Assembly: GCA_025517525.1 (NCBI GenBank)
Contig: JAOPJZ010000026.1
Location: forward strand, 1 to 49,051
DNA length: 49,051 nucleotides
Direction of reading: 5' to 3'
DNA from: Natronosalvus hydrolyticus
GTDB lineage: Archaea > Halobacteriota > Halobacteria > Halobacteriales > Natrialbaceae
The position numbers and the translations under genes are program-made. The stretch's first letter is position 1; every line of letters begins with the position of its first letter. This document shows, piece by piece, positions 8,817 to 17,536 of this stretch. Below the pieces are notes generated by a model, which saw only the letters and a list, made by a program, of their open reading frames with translations, did no database searches and was not told where the DNA came from.

Positions 8817-9926
8817 TTAGCCCTCCAGTAGTGCGTCGTCGCCGTGTTGTTCACGAATCCGTTCGAACCACTCCAGTTGCTCTTCGAGCCGTCGGGGCAT
8901 TCCGTCGTAGACGTGAGCGAAGATTTCCTCCGGATCCGGTCGCGTGACCTGTTCTGCGGCATCGATAGCGTCTGCGACCCGCTCGGAGATCCGATCTTCG
9001 ATCGCATCGACGCGCTCGTCGTCGAGCATACCGTTGTTGCGCAGGAACGTCTCCATGCGCGGAATCGGGTCCTTCTGTTTCCAGCGTTCGACTTCGTCGT
9101 CCTCCCGGTACACCGAGGGATCATCGGCGGTCGTGTGTGCACCGAAACGATACTGGACCGCCTCGATGAGCGTCGGTCGTAGTTCGTCCTCGCCGGGATT
9201 TTTCGCCTTTTCGAGTGCGTCTCGAGTGACCTGATACACAGCCAGCGGGTCCATCCCGTCGACCTGGACGCCTTCGAAGCCGTAGGCGGTCGCCTTCTGG
9301 GCGATGGTGTCGCTCGCGGTCTGGCGCTCTCGCGGCACCGAAATCGCCCACTGATTGTTGTTACAGAAGAAAATCGCGGGGACGTCGAAGACGCCGGCGA
9401 AGTTGAGTCCCTCGTGGAAGTCTCCCTCGCTGGTCGCACCGTCACCGAAATAACAGAGGAACGCCCTGTTCTCGCCTTTGAGTTTCGACGCCCACGCCGC
9501 GCCGGTGGCGTGTGGGACCTGGGTCGCAATCGGCACCGCCACAGTGAAGATGTTCGCGTCCTCGGGGATGGCGTTGCCCGATTCGTGGCCCATCCAGTAC
9601 AGTAGCGTCCGTTTAAGCGAGAGGCCGCGAACGAGTGCCGCCCCGTGTTCGCGGTAACTCGGGAACAGCCAGTCGTCGTCGGCGAGTGCGTGGGCGCTCC
9701 CGATCTGGGCTGCCTCCTGGCCCGAGAGTGGCGGATACGTTCCCATCCGACCCTGGCGCTGGAGGCTAACCGCTCGCTGATCGAAGTGGCGAGCGAGTTT
9801 CATCTGTTCGTATATTTCGACGAACTCGGCTTCGGATAGGTCCGGAACCGTCGCGCCCTCGAGGACCCGACCGTCGTCGTCGAGTACCTGTACTCGCTCT
9901 CTGGGGTCGTGTTGTAGCGTACTCAC
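8817..9926 (-). CDS. pdhA: 2-oxoacid dehydrogenase E1 component, alpha subunit
   Basis: A 369-residue subunit. The chosen start is GTG at 9926 (MSTLQHDPRERVQ), where homology to E1alpha proteins begins; the frame is open 60 codons further but that tail looks like intergenic translation. The ThDP/Mg motif GDGATSEGDFHEG ... NNNQWAIS is present, and the phosphorylation-loop region RFGAHTTADDPS matches the family. It is the first gene of the four-gene operon. A TATA-like GTATTTAC near 9983-9991 would place transcription start near 9960, giving a leader of about 35 nt that contains the hairpin at 9927-9950. Confidence 0.95.
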   Translation of the reverse strand: MSTLQHDPRERVQVLDDDGRVLEGATVPDLSEAEFVEIYEQMKLARHFDQRAVSLQRQGRMGTYPPLSGQEAAQIGSAHALADDDWLFPSYREHGAALVRGLSLKRTLLYWMGHESGNAIPEDANIFTVAVPIATQVPHATGAAWASKLKGENRAFLCYFGDGATSEGDFHEGLNFAGVFDVPAIFFCNNNQWAISVPRERQTASDTIAQKATAYGFEGVQVDGMDPLAVYQVTRDALEKAKNPGEDELRPTLIEAVQYRFGAHTTADDPSVYREDDEVERWKQKDPIPRMETFLRNNGMLDDERVDAIEDRISERVADAIDAAEQVTRPDPEEIFAHVYDGMPRRLEEQLEWFERIREQHGDDALLEG

Positions 9927-9950
9927 GGATATACCCACCTTGGCATATCC
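9927..9950 (-). promoter_or_regulatory. Hairpin with Shine-Dalgarno-like loop abutting the pdhA start codon
   Basis: On the minus strand GGATATGCC and GGTATATCC form a 9-bp stem with one G:U pair, around the loop AAGGTG. The GTG start codon follows immediately. The loop resembles a ribosome binding site. It could act as an RNA element controlling translation or as a DNA operator. Confidence 0.45.
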
Positions 9951-10333
9951 TAATGGTCTATCGCTCACGTTAAAGGAGTTTCGTAAATACGTTACTATCA
10001 GCATGATTCTTGCCACGCAGTACCAAAGAGAACGGATGATTTCGTCAAAATGTGACCAAACGGTCGAATAAACTCGAGGATGTGCGAGAAGGGTTGCAAT
10101 CATCACGAATTATGTGAAGGTTACTGGACGGACGGTCGTGTCGAAACGACGCGGCAGTCTCGTGTCGGTCCCCAGACCGACGGAAAAGCGCACCGCAGAA
10201 AGGAACTGGCTACTATCGATTCCTCGAGTGACTCGCACGAACGCCGTATAGTACCCACGCCCGAAACCCGTTCCCGGAATGGTCGATCCACGGACAACCA
10301 CCGAATCCTGAATAGACCGCGACCGATCAGCGA
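9951..10333. other. Intergenic region between the dehydrogenase operon and a lipoprotein gene
   Basis: It contains the likely operon promoter near 9960-9995. I see no supported gene in the rest; short frames on both strands lack recognisable protein features. Confidence 0.6.
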
Positions 10334-11107
10334 CTAACAATCTTCGGGCGGTTCGACCGTGAACGACTCACCGAAGGAGTGTAGTCTCGAGGTCGATTCG
10401 ATCGTCATCCCTTCCTCTGCGGCCCGGTAATCGGAGCCGAGCAAAAACCCGGTGTCGACGGCGATGTACACCGTCGTCTCGAGTTCGACGTTGTCATCCG
10501 CCTCGGCGAAGTCACTCCAGGCCATGTCCTCCGTGTAATCGAACCGGTAGACGTAGGCGTCGTAGCCGTTGATCGTCGTTCGGCCGTCAGCGTTGGAACC
10601 GGCCATTCGTGCCTGGTACTCGTCGTAGGACTGAAACGCCCCGTACGGCGAGTGGGTTCGTTGCTGGCCGGTGACCGACGAACACTGCCCATCGCTCCGA
10701 ACGTAGGTCGTATCGCCGATATAGAACAGTTCGGTCTCACTCGAGTAGTCGCCACTCCCCTCGGAAATGGCATAGTAGGCGTCACCGGTTTCGGTCACGA
10801 AGCCATGCATCGAGAACGAGTAGCTCATCCCGTCGTCGCTCTGCTGGGTCGATTCAGCTTCGAACGCGTAGGATATCGGTTCCGACGGATCGATCGTTTC
10901 GGTACTGTCGTCCGCCCCCGTGTCGTCGGCCTCCGATGAGCCGTCAGTGTTGGACGCTGACTCAACACCACCACTGTCGTCAGAGCCATCATTCGAGTCA
11001 GCGTTCGACCCCGTATCGTCGCCACCACCTAAACAGCCCGCCACCACACTGCCCATCGCCACACCACATAAACCGAGTAGTTGGCGACGGTTCGTTTGCC
11101 GCTGCAT
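10334..11107 (-). CDS. Secreted lipoprotein of unknown function
   Basis: A 257-residue protein. The signal peptide has NRRQLLGLCGVAMGS and a lipobox ending VVAGC, so it is likely Tat-exported and lipid-anchored. Residues about 28-75 are a low-complexity Asp/Ser/Gly/Thr linker. The rest is a predicted beta-rich domain with YSFSMHGFVTETGDAYY, a Cys in DGQCSSVT and a C-terminal Cys. The pattern (self-contained sheet with LETTVYIAVDTGFLLGSDY) recalls LolA/LppX-like lipid-carrier folds, but this is only an impression. The upstream spacer 11108-11210 separates it from the next minus-strand gene. Confidence 0.85.
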   Translation of the reverse strand: MQRQTNRRQLLGLCGVAMGSVVAGCLGGGDDTGSNADSNDGSDDSGGVESASNTDGSSEADDTGADDSTETIDPSEPISYAFEAESTQQSDDGMSYSFSMHGFVTETGDAYYAISEGSGDYSSETELFYIGDTTYVRSDGQCSSVTGQQRTHSPYGAFQSYDEYQARMAGSNADGRTTINGYDAYVYRFDYTEDMAWSDFAEADDNVELETTVYIAVDTGFLLGSDYRAAEEGMTIESTSRLHSFGESFTVEPPEDC

Positions 11108-11210
11108 GCATTACTGACGGTACACACCGTCTTGAATACACGCTAAGGTTGAGGTATTCGCATAGGTTACCCAAAAGTAAGTTTTCACACCCCCGGACAC
11201 CGGCAAGCAG

Positions 11211-12068
11211 CTACGAGCGTTCTATGGTATCCTGAAGCTCCGACGGCGTCTCGAGTTGGTCCTCGAGCGTCTCGATCTGGGTGACCATCGCCGAATACCG
11301 GTCGTTCGACTCGAGGCGCTCCGTCGCGTACACCGACTGGAACAGCGAGCGTTTCGACTGCAGTGCGGCCAGTTCCCGATAGGCTGGTGGCTCGCCCTGT
11401 CGCTCGAGCTGGAGATCGATCGCTTTGGACGCGGTTTCCTGCACGATCGGTTTCCGACGGACGTCATCACACGGTATCTCGAGGACGTCGAATCCCGGTC
11501 GGCTCTCGACGAGGAGGATGGTGCGCCACGTCGACCCCGAAAGCTGTGAGCGGGCAACGTTGGCAAGTCCCGGCAGGTCGGCATCGATCACCACGACGTC
11601 GATTCGTTCTTCCTCGAGCGTTTCGGCGAGTTCCTCGCCAGTGTGGGCTCGGGTGACGGTGTACTGGCCGTCGAGCCACTGGCGGTACATATCGGTGATC
11701 CGCCGGTCGCCATCGGCGAGCAGCACGCTCGGAATAGCCGTCTCGAGGTGAGCCTCACCCCAGCCCGAAAGCGCATCGAAGACGGCCTCGAACTCCGTTC
11801 CCGCCGTCGTCAGTTCGTATCGTACACGAAGCGGCGACTCGTTCAATACGGTTCGCTCGACGAGGCCGGCGTCCTGTAGCTTCCCCAGCGTGTCGGTCAA
11901 CACCTTTCCGGAGATGTCGGGAATCGAGTTCAACAGCTCGTTAAAACCCATCGGTCCCCGGTCGTGTAAGACGGCGAGGACCACCGGATGCCACTTGTTC
12001 GAAAGAACTGCCAGCGCATCGAGCGCCGTCCGTGTCGACGTGGAAAGATCGACACCATCGTGGGCCAT
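11211..12068 (-). CDS. HxlR-type HTH / receiver-like / HalX regulator
   Basis: A 285-residue one-polypeptide regulator, started at the ATG of MAHDGVDLS. Residues about 1-108 are an HxlR-type winged helix (HPVVLAVLHDRGPMGFNELL ... GLVERTV). Residues about 112-215 are a response-receiver fold with the phosphorylatable Asp in VVVIDADLPG and the conserved Lys-Pro as RRKPI. Residues about 225-280 are a HalX helical domain (RELAALQSKRSLFQ). Receiver-HalX proteins are typical of haloarchaea; an N-terminal HxlR domain makes this a direct DNA binder. It is divergent from the receiver/kinase-like gene at 12418, so the two may be functionally linked. Confidence 0.88.
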   Translation of the reverse strand: MAHDGVDLSTSTRTALDALAVLSNKWHPVVLAVLHDRGPMGFNELLNSIPDISGKVLTDTLGKLQDAGLVERTVLNESPLRVRYELTTAGTEFEAVFDALSGWGEAHLETAIPSVLLADGDRRITDMYRQWLDGQYTVTRAHTGEELAETLEEERIDVVVIDADLPGLANVARSQLSGSTWRTILLVESRPGFDVLEIPCDDVRRKPIVQETASKAIDLQLERQGEPPAYRELAALQSKRSLFQSVYATERLESNDRYSAMVTQIETLEDQLETPSELQDTIERS

Positions 12069-12417
12069 ACCACCCGTTGGGAAGACTCTCCTATAGCTGT
12101 TCGGTCCAGTCAGCAACTGATAGTGATTCGTGGAACTATCGAGGGGTTCGGGCGGTACCGTCTCAATTCGAGTGGCTCAAGGCTTCCACAAATCGCTATA
12201 ACTCGAGCGGAATTCGGTGGGACGGTCCAGTTCGTCCCTCTCCTCTGATACGGTTTACTGTCGTCTCTTCCCGGTGATTTCCCATACCGGGTCGGCAATC
12301 ACCGGTAAACAGTTACAGCAGACCGTATGAATGCCGTTTTCAGGCGACGGAAACAGTCACCTCGTCGCGAGTGAAAGAAACCGAAACACATAGTGTGAGT
12401 TACCAAAATATACCGAT
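12069..12417. promoter_or_regulatory. Divergent intergenic region between two signalling genes
   Basis: About 350 bp without a supported gene. It must hold promoters for 12068 (minus) and 12418 (plus). AT-rich AAAATATACC lies at about 12402-12411, too close to the ATG at 12418 for a standard TATA box. No clear palindromic operator was found. Confidence 0.5.
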
Positions 12418-13539
12418 ATGGATACCCCGGCCGGTGTGTCGCTTTTGCTCGTCGAAGACAACCCGGACGACGCCAGATACGTCAGGCGGTTGCTCCACGA
12501 GTACCAGGCAGACGTCGGATTGGAAGATACCGAGCCACTCCTCGATATCGAGGAAGTCGTCCACGTCGACCGGCTGACTACGGCTCTCGAGGGGGCGCAC
12601 ACGGGCGGTGTGGACGTTATTCTGCTCGATCTAATGCTCCCCGACAGCACCGGCCTCGAGACCGTCGAAGCGATGGTCGAGGCCGCACCGGCCACGCCGG
12701 TCGTCGTCCTCACCGGACAGAACGACGGCAACGTCGGCGTCGAGGCGATCCGACGGGGCGCACAGGACTACCTGGTCAAAGGATCGATTACGGGCGAGTT
12801 GATCCACCGCACGGTTCGCTACGCCATCGAACGGGCGGAAACTCACCGACAGCTCCGGGACCGAAACGATCGGCTCGCGTTGCTCAACCGCCTCATCAGA
12901 ACCGACATCCGAACCGACGTAAACATGATTGTCGGCTGGAGCGACCAGCTCAAAGGGCGCTTCGGGGGTGACGAGGAAACCATCGTCGACGCTATTCTCC
13001 AGGCGGCCCACCACGGACTCGAGTTGACCGACACCGCCGGGGAACTCATGGACGTCATCGCTGACGATGACGGCATCGCCAGTTCCCCCTGTGACGTCAC
13101 GTCCGTCCTCGAACGCGAACTCGAGCACCTCGAGCGCGAGTTCGACGGGGAACTCGAGCTGTCTCGCGACGGCCTCGATACCGACGAGGCGGTCCTCGTC
13201 TCTGGGACCCCGATGCTCGACTCCGTGTTCCGCCACCTACTCACGAACGCCGCGACCCACACCGACCGGGACCGCCCGCGGATTGCCGTCGGCCTCGAAG
13301 AACGCCCCGACACCGTCTCCGTGACCATCGCGGACGAAGGTGTCGGCTTCTCGGCCGCCCAGCGAGCCACGCTCGCCGACCCCGACCGCTCGCCCGAGGA
13401 CCGAATCGGGATGGGCGTCGGCCTCTACCTGGTTACCACCGTCCTCGACGAAATCGGCGGTGACCTCACCCTCGAGGAGAACCATCCGCAGGGGACGGTC
13501 GCGACAGTGACGTTAGACCGGACGACACCGCTCGAGTAA
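12418..13539 (+). CDS. Receiver plus histidine-kinase-like protein lacking the H-box histidine
   Basis: A 373-residue protein. Residues 1-130 are a receiver domain: acidic pocket VEDNPDD, phosphoacceptor D71 in ILLDLMLPD, T99 and K121. A dimerisation helix follows, but the H-box reads LIRTDIRTDVN, with Thr162 where haloarchaeal kinases have RHDIRND. The ATPase domain is present: N-box HLLTNAATH, G1 ADEGVGF, G2 GMGVGLYLV. It therefore cannot autophosphorylate in the usual way and may be a pseudokinase or an ATP-binding output module. It is divergent from the HxlR-REC-HalX gene. Its 3' end is repeated downstream. Confidence 0.9.
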   Translation: MDTPAGVSLLLVEDNPDDARYVRRLLHEYQADVGLEDTEPLLDIEEVVHVDRLTTALEGAHTGGVDVILLDLMLPDSTGLETVEAMVEAAPATPVVVLTGQNDGNVGVEAIRRGAQDYLVKGSITGELIHRTVRYAIERAETHRQLRDRNDRLALLNRLIRTDIRTDVNMIVGWSDQLKGRFGGDEETIVDAILQAAHHGLELTDTAGELMDVIADDDGIASSPCDVTSVLERELEHLEREFDGELELSRDGLDTDEAVLVSGTPMLDSVFRHLLTNAATHTDRDRPRIAVGLEERPDTVSVTIADEGVGFSAAQRATLADPDRSPEDRIGMGVGLYLVTTVLDEIGGDLTLEENHPQGTVATVTLDRTTPLE

Positions 13540-13569
13540 CGGGAAACCGGGCGACACCACTCGAGTGAC
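13517..13569 (+). repeat. Tandem duplication of the 3' end of the receiver/kinase-like gene
   Basis: The last codons and stop of the gene at 12418-13539 (13517-13540, encoding RTTPLE-stop) recur at 13546-13569 with 21 of 24 bases identical and a period of 29 bp. The copy also ends in PLE-stop. Confidence 0.8.
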
Positions 13570-13610
13570 CACGAGTTTACTGCACCTCCATTACAACAAG
13601 CCTAATCCTC

Positions 13611-13637
13611 ATGCTATTGTTTCAATAGCATATGCTA
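13611..13637. repeat. AT-rich inverted repeats between convergent genes
   Basis: ATGCTATTG-TTT-CAATAGCAT is a perfect 9-bp stem (13611-13631). It overlaps a second palindrome, AGCATATGCT (13628-13637). It sits in an AT-rich patch (13580-13680) between convergent genes and could terminate transcription or be a remnant of foreign DNA. Confidence 0.5.
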
Positions 13638-13698
13638 TGAGATATAGAGTGAATCAATTCATCATATATAGTATCGTATCCGAATCGGTCGTCTCATC

Positions 13699-13732
13699 GG
13701 CTCGAGCGGTGAAACGCTACCCCGCTCGAGCC
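13699..13732 (-). terminator. Hairpin overlapping the lipA stop codon
   Basis: GGCTCGAGCGG and CCGCTCGAGCC form a perfect 11-bp inverted repeat with a 12-bp loop that contains the lipA stop codon (13717-13719). It may terminate or stabilise the lipA transcript. No clear T-tract follows. Confidence 0.4.
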
Positions 13733-14649
13733 GCAGTCCGCGCTTCCTCCGGGCTCTTGCCCTCCCGAAGGAGTGCATCGACGAACAGTTCGCCGGCTTT
13801 GTAGGAGGAACGAACCATCGGGCCGCTCGCACAGTACAGGAACTCGAGTTCCTCCTCGGCCACGCGACGCCAGGTCTCGTACTTGTCGGGGTGATCGTAG
13901 CGTTTCACGTCGAGGTGGCTCAGCGATGGCTGGAGGTACTGGCCGAGCGTGACGATATCGACGCCCCGCTCGCGGAGGTCGGCCAGCGTCTGGTAGATTT
14001 CGTGGTCGTACTCGCCGTGGCCCAGCATGATCGACGATTTCGTGTAAATGTCCGACTCTCGCTCGACCTGCTCGAGTACGCTCAGGCTCTGTTCGTAGCC
14101 CGCTCGACGGTCACGGACGGGGAACTGGAGGCGTTCGACCGTCTCGATATTGTGGGCGATGACGTCCGGGCCCGCATCGATAATCTTGCGCACGAGGTCG
14201 GGTTCACCCTGGAAGTCGGGGATCAAGACCTCGACGAGAACCCCTGGATGACGGCGCTTGATCTCCCGAATCGTCTGGGCGAAGTGTCCTGCCCCCTGGT
14301 CGGGAAGGTCGTCCCGGTCGACGCTCGTCAACACCACGTAATCAAGACCGATATCCGCGATGGCTCGACCGACGTTTTCCGGTTCGTCGGGGTCGAGTGG
14401 CTCCATTCCTCCCGTTTCGACGTCACAGAAGTTACAGCCCCTCGAGCAGCGATGGCCCATCAACATGAACGTGGCCGTACCACCGCCGTCGGCTCCACGA
14501 CCGCTCCAGCACTCGCCCAGATTCGGACAGTTAGCCTCCTCACAGACGGTGTTGAGGTCGTAGCCGCGAAGCGTCTCCTTGATTCCCGTAAACTCCCGAC
14601 CCGACGGTGGCCGCATCTTCAACCAGTCAGGCTTGCGCGAGCGGCTCAT
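13717..14649 (-). CDS. lipA: Lipoyl synthase
   Basis: A 310-residue radical-SAM enzyme that inserts two sulfurs into octanoyl groups bound to E2 or GcvH, making the lipoyl cofactor. The auxiliary [4Fe-4S] cluster cysteines are in CEEANCPNLGEC. The radical-SAM cluster is CSRGCNFC, and the C-terminal RSSYKAGE region carries the auxiliary-cluster serine. Length is normal. Its position 4 kb from the lipoyl-dependent dehydrogenase operon is functionally sensible. No octanoyl transferase or ligase is in the window. The spacer 14650-14927 to the divergent exporter holds no other gene. Confidence 0.97.
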   Translation of the reverse strand: MSRSRKPDWLKMRPPSGREFTGIKETLRGYDLNTVCEEANCPNLGECWSGRGADGGGTATFMLMGHRCSRGCNFCDVETGGMEPLDPDEPENVGRAIADIGLDYVVLTSVDRDDLPDQGAGHFAQTIREIKRRHPGVLVEVLIPDFQGEPDLVRKIIDAGPDVIAHNIETVERLQFPVRDRRAGYEQSLSVLEQVERESDIYTKSSIMLGHGEYDHEIYQTLADLRERGVDIVTLGQYLQPSLSHLDVKRYDHPDKYETWRRVAEEELEFLYCASGPMVRSSYKAGELFVDALLREGKSPEEARTAARAG

Positions 14650-14927
14650 ACCTAGAACCTCGGTCGGTGAGGTGAAAAATCGTGGTGGTTTCGGCGGGAC
14701 CCGTTGTCAGGGATTCTCGATCGAAAGAGAACAGCGAGGTGGAAATGAGCAGCCTTGAGTACACCGTCGCCATCGAGCCATAGCAACCTCGAGAGATCTC
14801 ACCTTGAACGAAAAAACGACCGACTACCAGCCCGTTGACGACTGACTCCAGTGATTACCCTACTCTCGGGTTCCCGGCACAAACAATTATTACGACCCCT
14901 GATAGCTATGGGAGTAACTCACTCACA

Positions 14928-16325
14928 ATGGTTGACGTCTCTCGCGAGCAGATGACGACCGGGTCGATTCCAAAGGCCTTGCTCGTCCTCGCCGCGCCGC
15001 TGGTCGCCCAGAACCTCGTCCACGTCGCCAACCAGTTGATCGACGTCTTCTGGCTCGGCCGCCTCGGCGGCACCGAGGTCGCAGCCGTCGGCCTGAACTT
15101 CCCGATTATCGGTCTGCTGTTCACCGTTGCAATCGGCCTCTCCGTCGGGACGCAGGTACTCGTCTCCCAGCGCGTCGGTGCGGAGAACCTCGATGGGGCC
15201 CGTCGAACTATCGTCACCGGCGTCGGCCTCGGCCTCCTGGGCGGCACGATACTCGGCCTCCTCACCTTCGTGTTCGCTCGAGACGTCATGGGGCTGTTCG
15301 CGACCGACCCTCAGGTGACCACGTTGGCGGGGGCGTATCTCGCCGTCATCGCCATCGGCCTCCCGCTGGCGACCGCGAGCGATTCCCTCGAGGCCGGCTT
15401 CGTCGGCTGGGGGGACGCCCGTGGCGCGCTGTACATCAATCTCGCGACGGTGCTGACGAACATCGCGCTCGACCCGTTTCTCATCTTCGGCTGGTGGCAC
15501 TTCCCCACACTGGGCGTCGAGGGTGCCGCCTACGCGACGATTTTGGGCTACACCGCCGGCTTCCTGCTCGCTGTCGGGCTCGCCGTTCGCGGACGAGGGG
15601 ACTGTCGCCTCGGTCTCGAGCACCTCGAGGTGAGCCGGGAGGACGCAAGCGAAATCGTCGACGTCGGCTGGCCGAACGCCGGCCAGTTCGTAGCGAGCCA
15701 GTCCGTTCGCGTCGCCATCGTCGGTATCGTGGCCGTCGCCGGCGGGGCCGCGGCCGTCGCCGCCTACACCATCGGTGCCCGGGTGGCCTCGGTGGCGTTC
15801 ATTCCTGCAAAGGGACTCCAGCAGGCCGCTCAGAGCGTCATCGGGCAAAATCTCGGTGCCGAAAACCCCGGTCGAGCGACCCGAACGACCTGGGTCGGGG
15901 TTGCCATCGCCGCCGGCACGCTCACCCTCATCGGGGCGATACAGTGGCTCATCCCCGAAACGCTGACGACACTGTTCGTCCCCGACGTGACTGCACTCGA
16001 ACTCGAGTACACAGTCGCCTACCTCGAGATTCTGGCCTACGGCTACTGGGCTATCGGCGCGAGCTACCTGCTGATGGCCGGTTTCAACGGCGCTCGGCGG
16101 ACCCAGACCAGTTTCGTCGCCACGGTCTGTCAGTACTGGGTCGTCAGACTCCCAATCGCCGCCGTCGGCGTCTACGCCCTCACCATGGGGCCCGAGGCCG
16201 TCTTCTGGGCGGTGACGGTCTCGAACGTCGCCGTCGCCCTCGGACTCGGGGCGTACTACCGGTACGAAACCGGCTCCGGGATGAATCGCCGGGCCGTCGA
16301 GGTGGCGTCCTCGAGTGCCGATTGA
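14928..16325 (+). CDS. MATE-family multidrug/toxin exporter
   Basis: A 465-residue membrane protein with about 12 hydrophobic segments, typical of the multidrug and toxic compound extrusion family. It starts at ATG 14928 (MVDVSREQMTTGSIPKALL), just before the first membrane helix. A TTG further upstream (14835) is in frame, but AATTATTA at about 14884-14891 looks like a TATA box and would place the RNA start after that TTG. Repeated features of the two six-helix bundles are visible (LAAPLVAQNLVHV, and VGWPNAGQFVASQS). Export is driven by Na+ or H+; the substrate is unknown. Confidence 0.93.
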   Translation: MVDVSREQMTTGSIPKALLVLAAPLVAQNLVHVANQLIDVFWLGRLGGTEVAAVGLNFPIIGLLFTVAIGLSVGTQVLVSQRVGAENLDGARRTIVTGVGLGLLGGTILGLLTFVFARDVMGLFATDPQVTTLAGAYLAVIAIGLPLATASDSLEAGFVGWGDARGALYINLATVLTNIALDPFLIFGWWHFPTLGVEGAAYATILGYTAGFLLAVGLAVRGRGDCRLGLEHLEVSREDASEIVDVGWPNAGQFVASQSVRVAIVGIVAVAGGAAAVAAYTIGARVASVAFIPAKGLQQAAQSVIGQNLGAENPGRATRTTWVGVAIAAGTLTLIGAIQWLIPETLTTLFVPDVTALELEYTVAYLEILAYGYWAIGASYLLMAGFNGARRTQTSFVATVCQYWVVRLPIAAVGVYALTMGPEAVFWAVTVSNVAVALGLGAYYRYETGSGMNRRAVEVASSSAD

Positions 16326-16352
16326 AAGTGAAGTGGACAGTCAGCAGGGATA

Positions 16353-16604
16353 TCAGGAATTACGGTCGATCCACTCACAAAAGGCGTCGAAATCGTCCGC
16401 TCCCGCACTCCTGGCAATGCTACGAAGCGTCCCCGTTCGAAGTTCGTCGTGCAAGGGAACCGTTACTCGCCTCGTGTCAGCTTCGTTCGTCGGGTGCTCA
16501 TAGTACAACTGAGCGTGATCACCGGCCGTTCGTCGCCATTCAAAACCGCCAGAATTGACCAGGACACGGACGATTTCGTTCCCAGAAAACGTTCGCCTTC
16601 CCAT
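16353..16604 (-). CDS. hicA: HicA-family mRNA interferase toxin
   Basis: An 83-residue protein of the HicA double-stranded-RNA-binding fold. Family features: SGNEIVRVLVNSGGFEW at the start, the catalytic His in AGDHAQLYY, and RRVTVPLHDELRTGTLRSI. HicA cleaves mRNA when free of HicB. It begins 2 bases after the hicB stop, so it is translationally coupled to its antitoxin. The antitoxin-first order is unlike the common hicA-hicB order. Length is normal, and no inactivating change is visible. Confidence 0.9.
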   Translation of the reverse strand: MGRRTFSGNEIVRVLVNSGGFEWRRTAGDHAQLYYEHPTNEADTRRVTVPLHDELRTGTLRSIARSAGADDFDAFCEWIDRNS

Positions 16605-16606
16605 CC

Positions 16607-16870
16607 TTACTTCAAGACATCAGGCAGATCATCGTCGTCAGTTTCGGACGGACCAATACCGAGTTCCCGACGCTCCGCTTCAGTTGGCTCCCGCCCAATT
16701 TCATCATTGTGGAGTGCCACTGCTTCGTCGAGGTTCGCTAATGCAGTCGCTCGAGACGCCCCTTGTGTCGTCACACCAGTCTCGACATCGGTCGCTATCC
16801 ACCAATCATCCTCACGCCAGAGACGAATCTCCGCATCGTGGCTTGCTCCATCACGGCTCGAACTGGCCAT
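16607..16870 (-). CDS. hicB: HicB-like antitoxin
   Basis: An 87-residue partner started at MASSSRDGASHD. The partially degraded RNase-H-like HicB fold is recognisable in AEIRLWREDDWWIATDVETG and GASRATALANLDEAVALH, and the C-terminus is acidic. It would bind and block the HicA encoded directly downstream. No separate DNA-binding domain is apparent, so autoregulation may come from the N- or C-terminal tail. An 18-codon upstream extension is open but poorly HicB-like. Confidence 0.87.
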   Translation of the reverse strand: MASSSRDGASHDAEIRLWREDDWWIATDVETGVTTQGASRATALANLDEAVALHNDEIGREPTEAERRELGIGPSETDDDDLPDVLK

Positions 16871-16942
16871 TCCATCCCAAATTAGTTCGACAAGCCGTAT
16901 AAACATTCGGCCACCCAATCGCATGGATAATTGTAACAGTCC

Positions 16943-17536
16943 TTATGAAACAATCGACTCGTGTCGCTCGTGCTCGATTTCCGTCGCTACCGCGGTCGCC
17001 ACCGACTCGCCGAACGCTCGCTCGAGGTACCACAGCGCCAGATCGATCCCCGAGGTAACCCCGCCGGCGGTGAGGACGTCGCCGTCGTCGACGACACGAG
17101 CGTCGGTCACCTCTGCGTATTCGGACAGGTCCTCGAGGGCGGCCTGATGGGTGATCGCTGGCTGTCCGTCGAGCACGTCAGCGGTGGCGAGCACCATCGC
17201 ACCCGTACAGACCGCCGCGAGCGTCCCACCGCGTTCGTGGTGGGCAGCGACGGCGTCGGCCAGTCGACCCTCGTTGACGACCCGTCTAACGCCACCGTCC
17301 TCGCTGGTCCACCCGCCCCCCGGAACCACCAGCAGGTCCGGTTCACCGAGGACGCCATCCGGTTCGACTCGCAGGCCGTGACTTGCCGTCACCGTTTCGG
17401 TCGGCTCGAGCGTCACCAACCGGGTTTCGAGGTCGGCCCCCGCTCGAGCGCCGTTTTTGAAGACCTCGAATGGGCCGATTGCATCGAGTTCGTCGAAGCC
17501 ATCGAACAGCACGATTTCTGCGACCGTCGTGTCCAT
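16943..17536 (-). CDS. DJ-1/PfpI-family protein
   Basis: A 197-residue class I glutamine-amidotransferase-like protein. The start EIVLFDGFDELDAIGPFEVF is typical of the isonitrile hydratase/AraC-associated branch. The nucleophilic-elbow Cys is in LAAVCTGAMVLA, and the C-terminal GGVTSGIDLALWYLE is conserved in that branch. Such proteins include isonitrile hydratases, glyoxalases and chaperones, so the activity remains open. It is monocistronic, divergent from hjc with about 135 bp between starts. Confidence 0.9.
   Translation of the reverse strand: MDTTVAEIVLFDGFDELDAIGPFEVFKNGARAGADLETRLVTLEPTETVTASHGLRVEPDGVLGEPDLLVVPGGGWTSEDGGVRRVVNEGRLADAVAAHHERGGTLAAVCTGAMVLATADVLDGQPAITHQAALEDLSEYAEVTDARVVDDGDVLTAGGVTSGIDLALWYLERAFGESVATAVATEIEHERHESIVS

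Noticed and set aside
10080..10337. Small ORFs in the gap before the lipoprotein gene
   Set aside because: Both strands give basic, featureless peptides and there is no good start signal.
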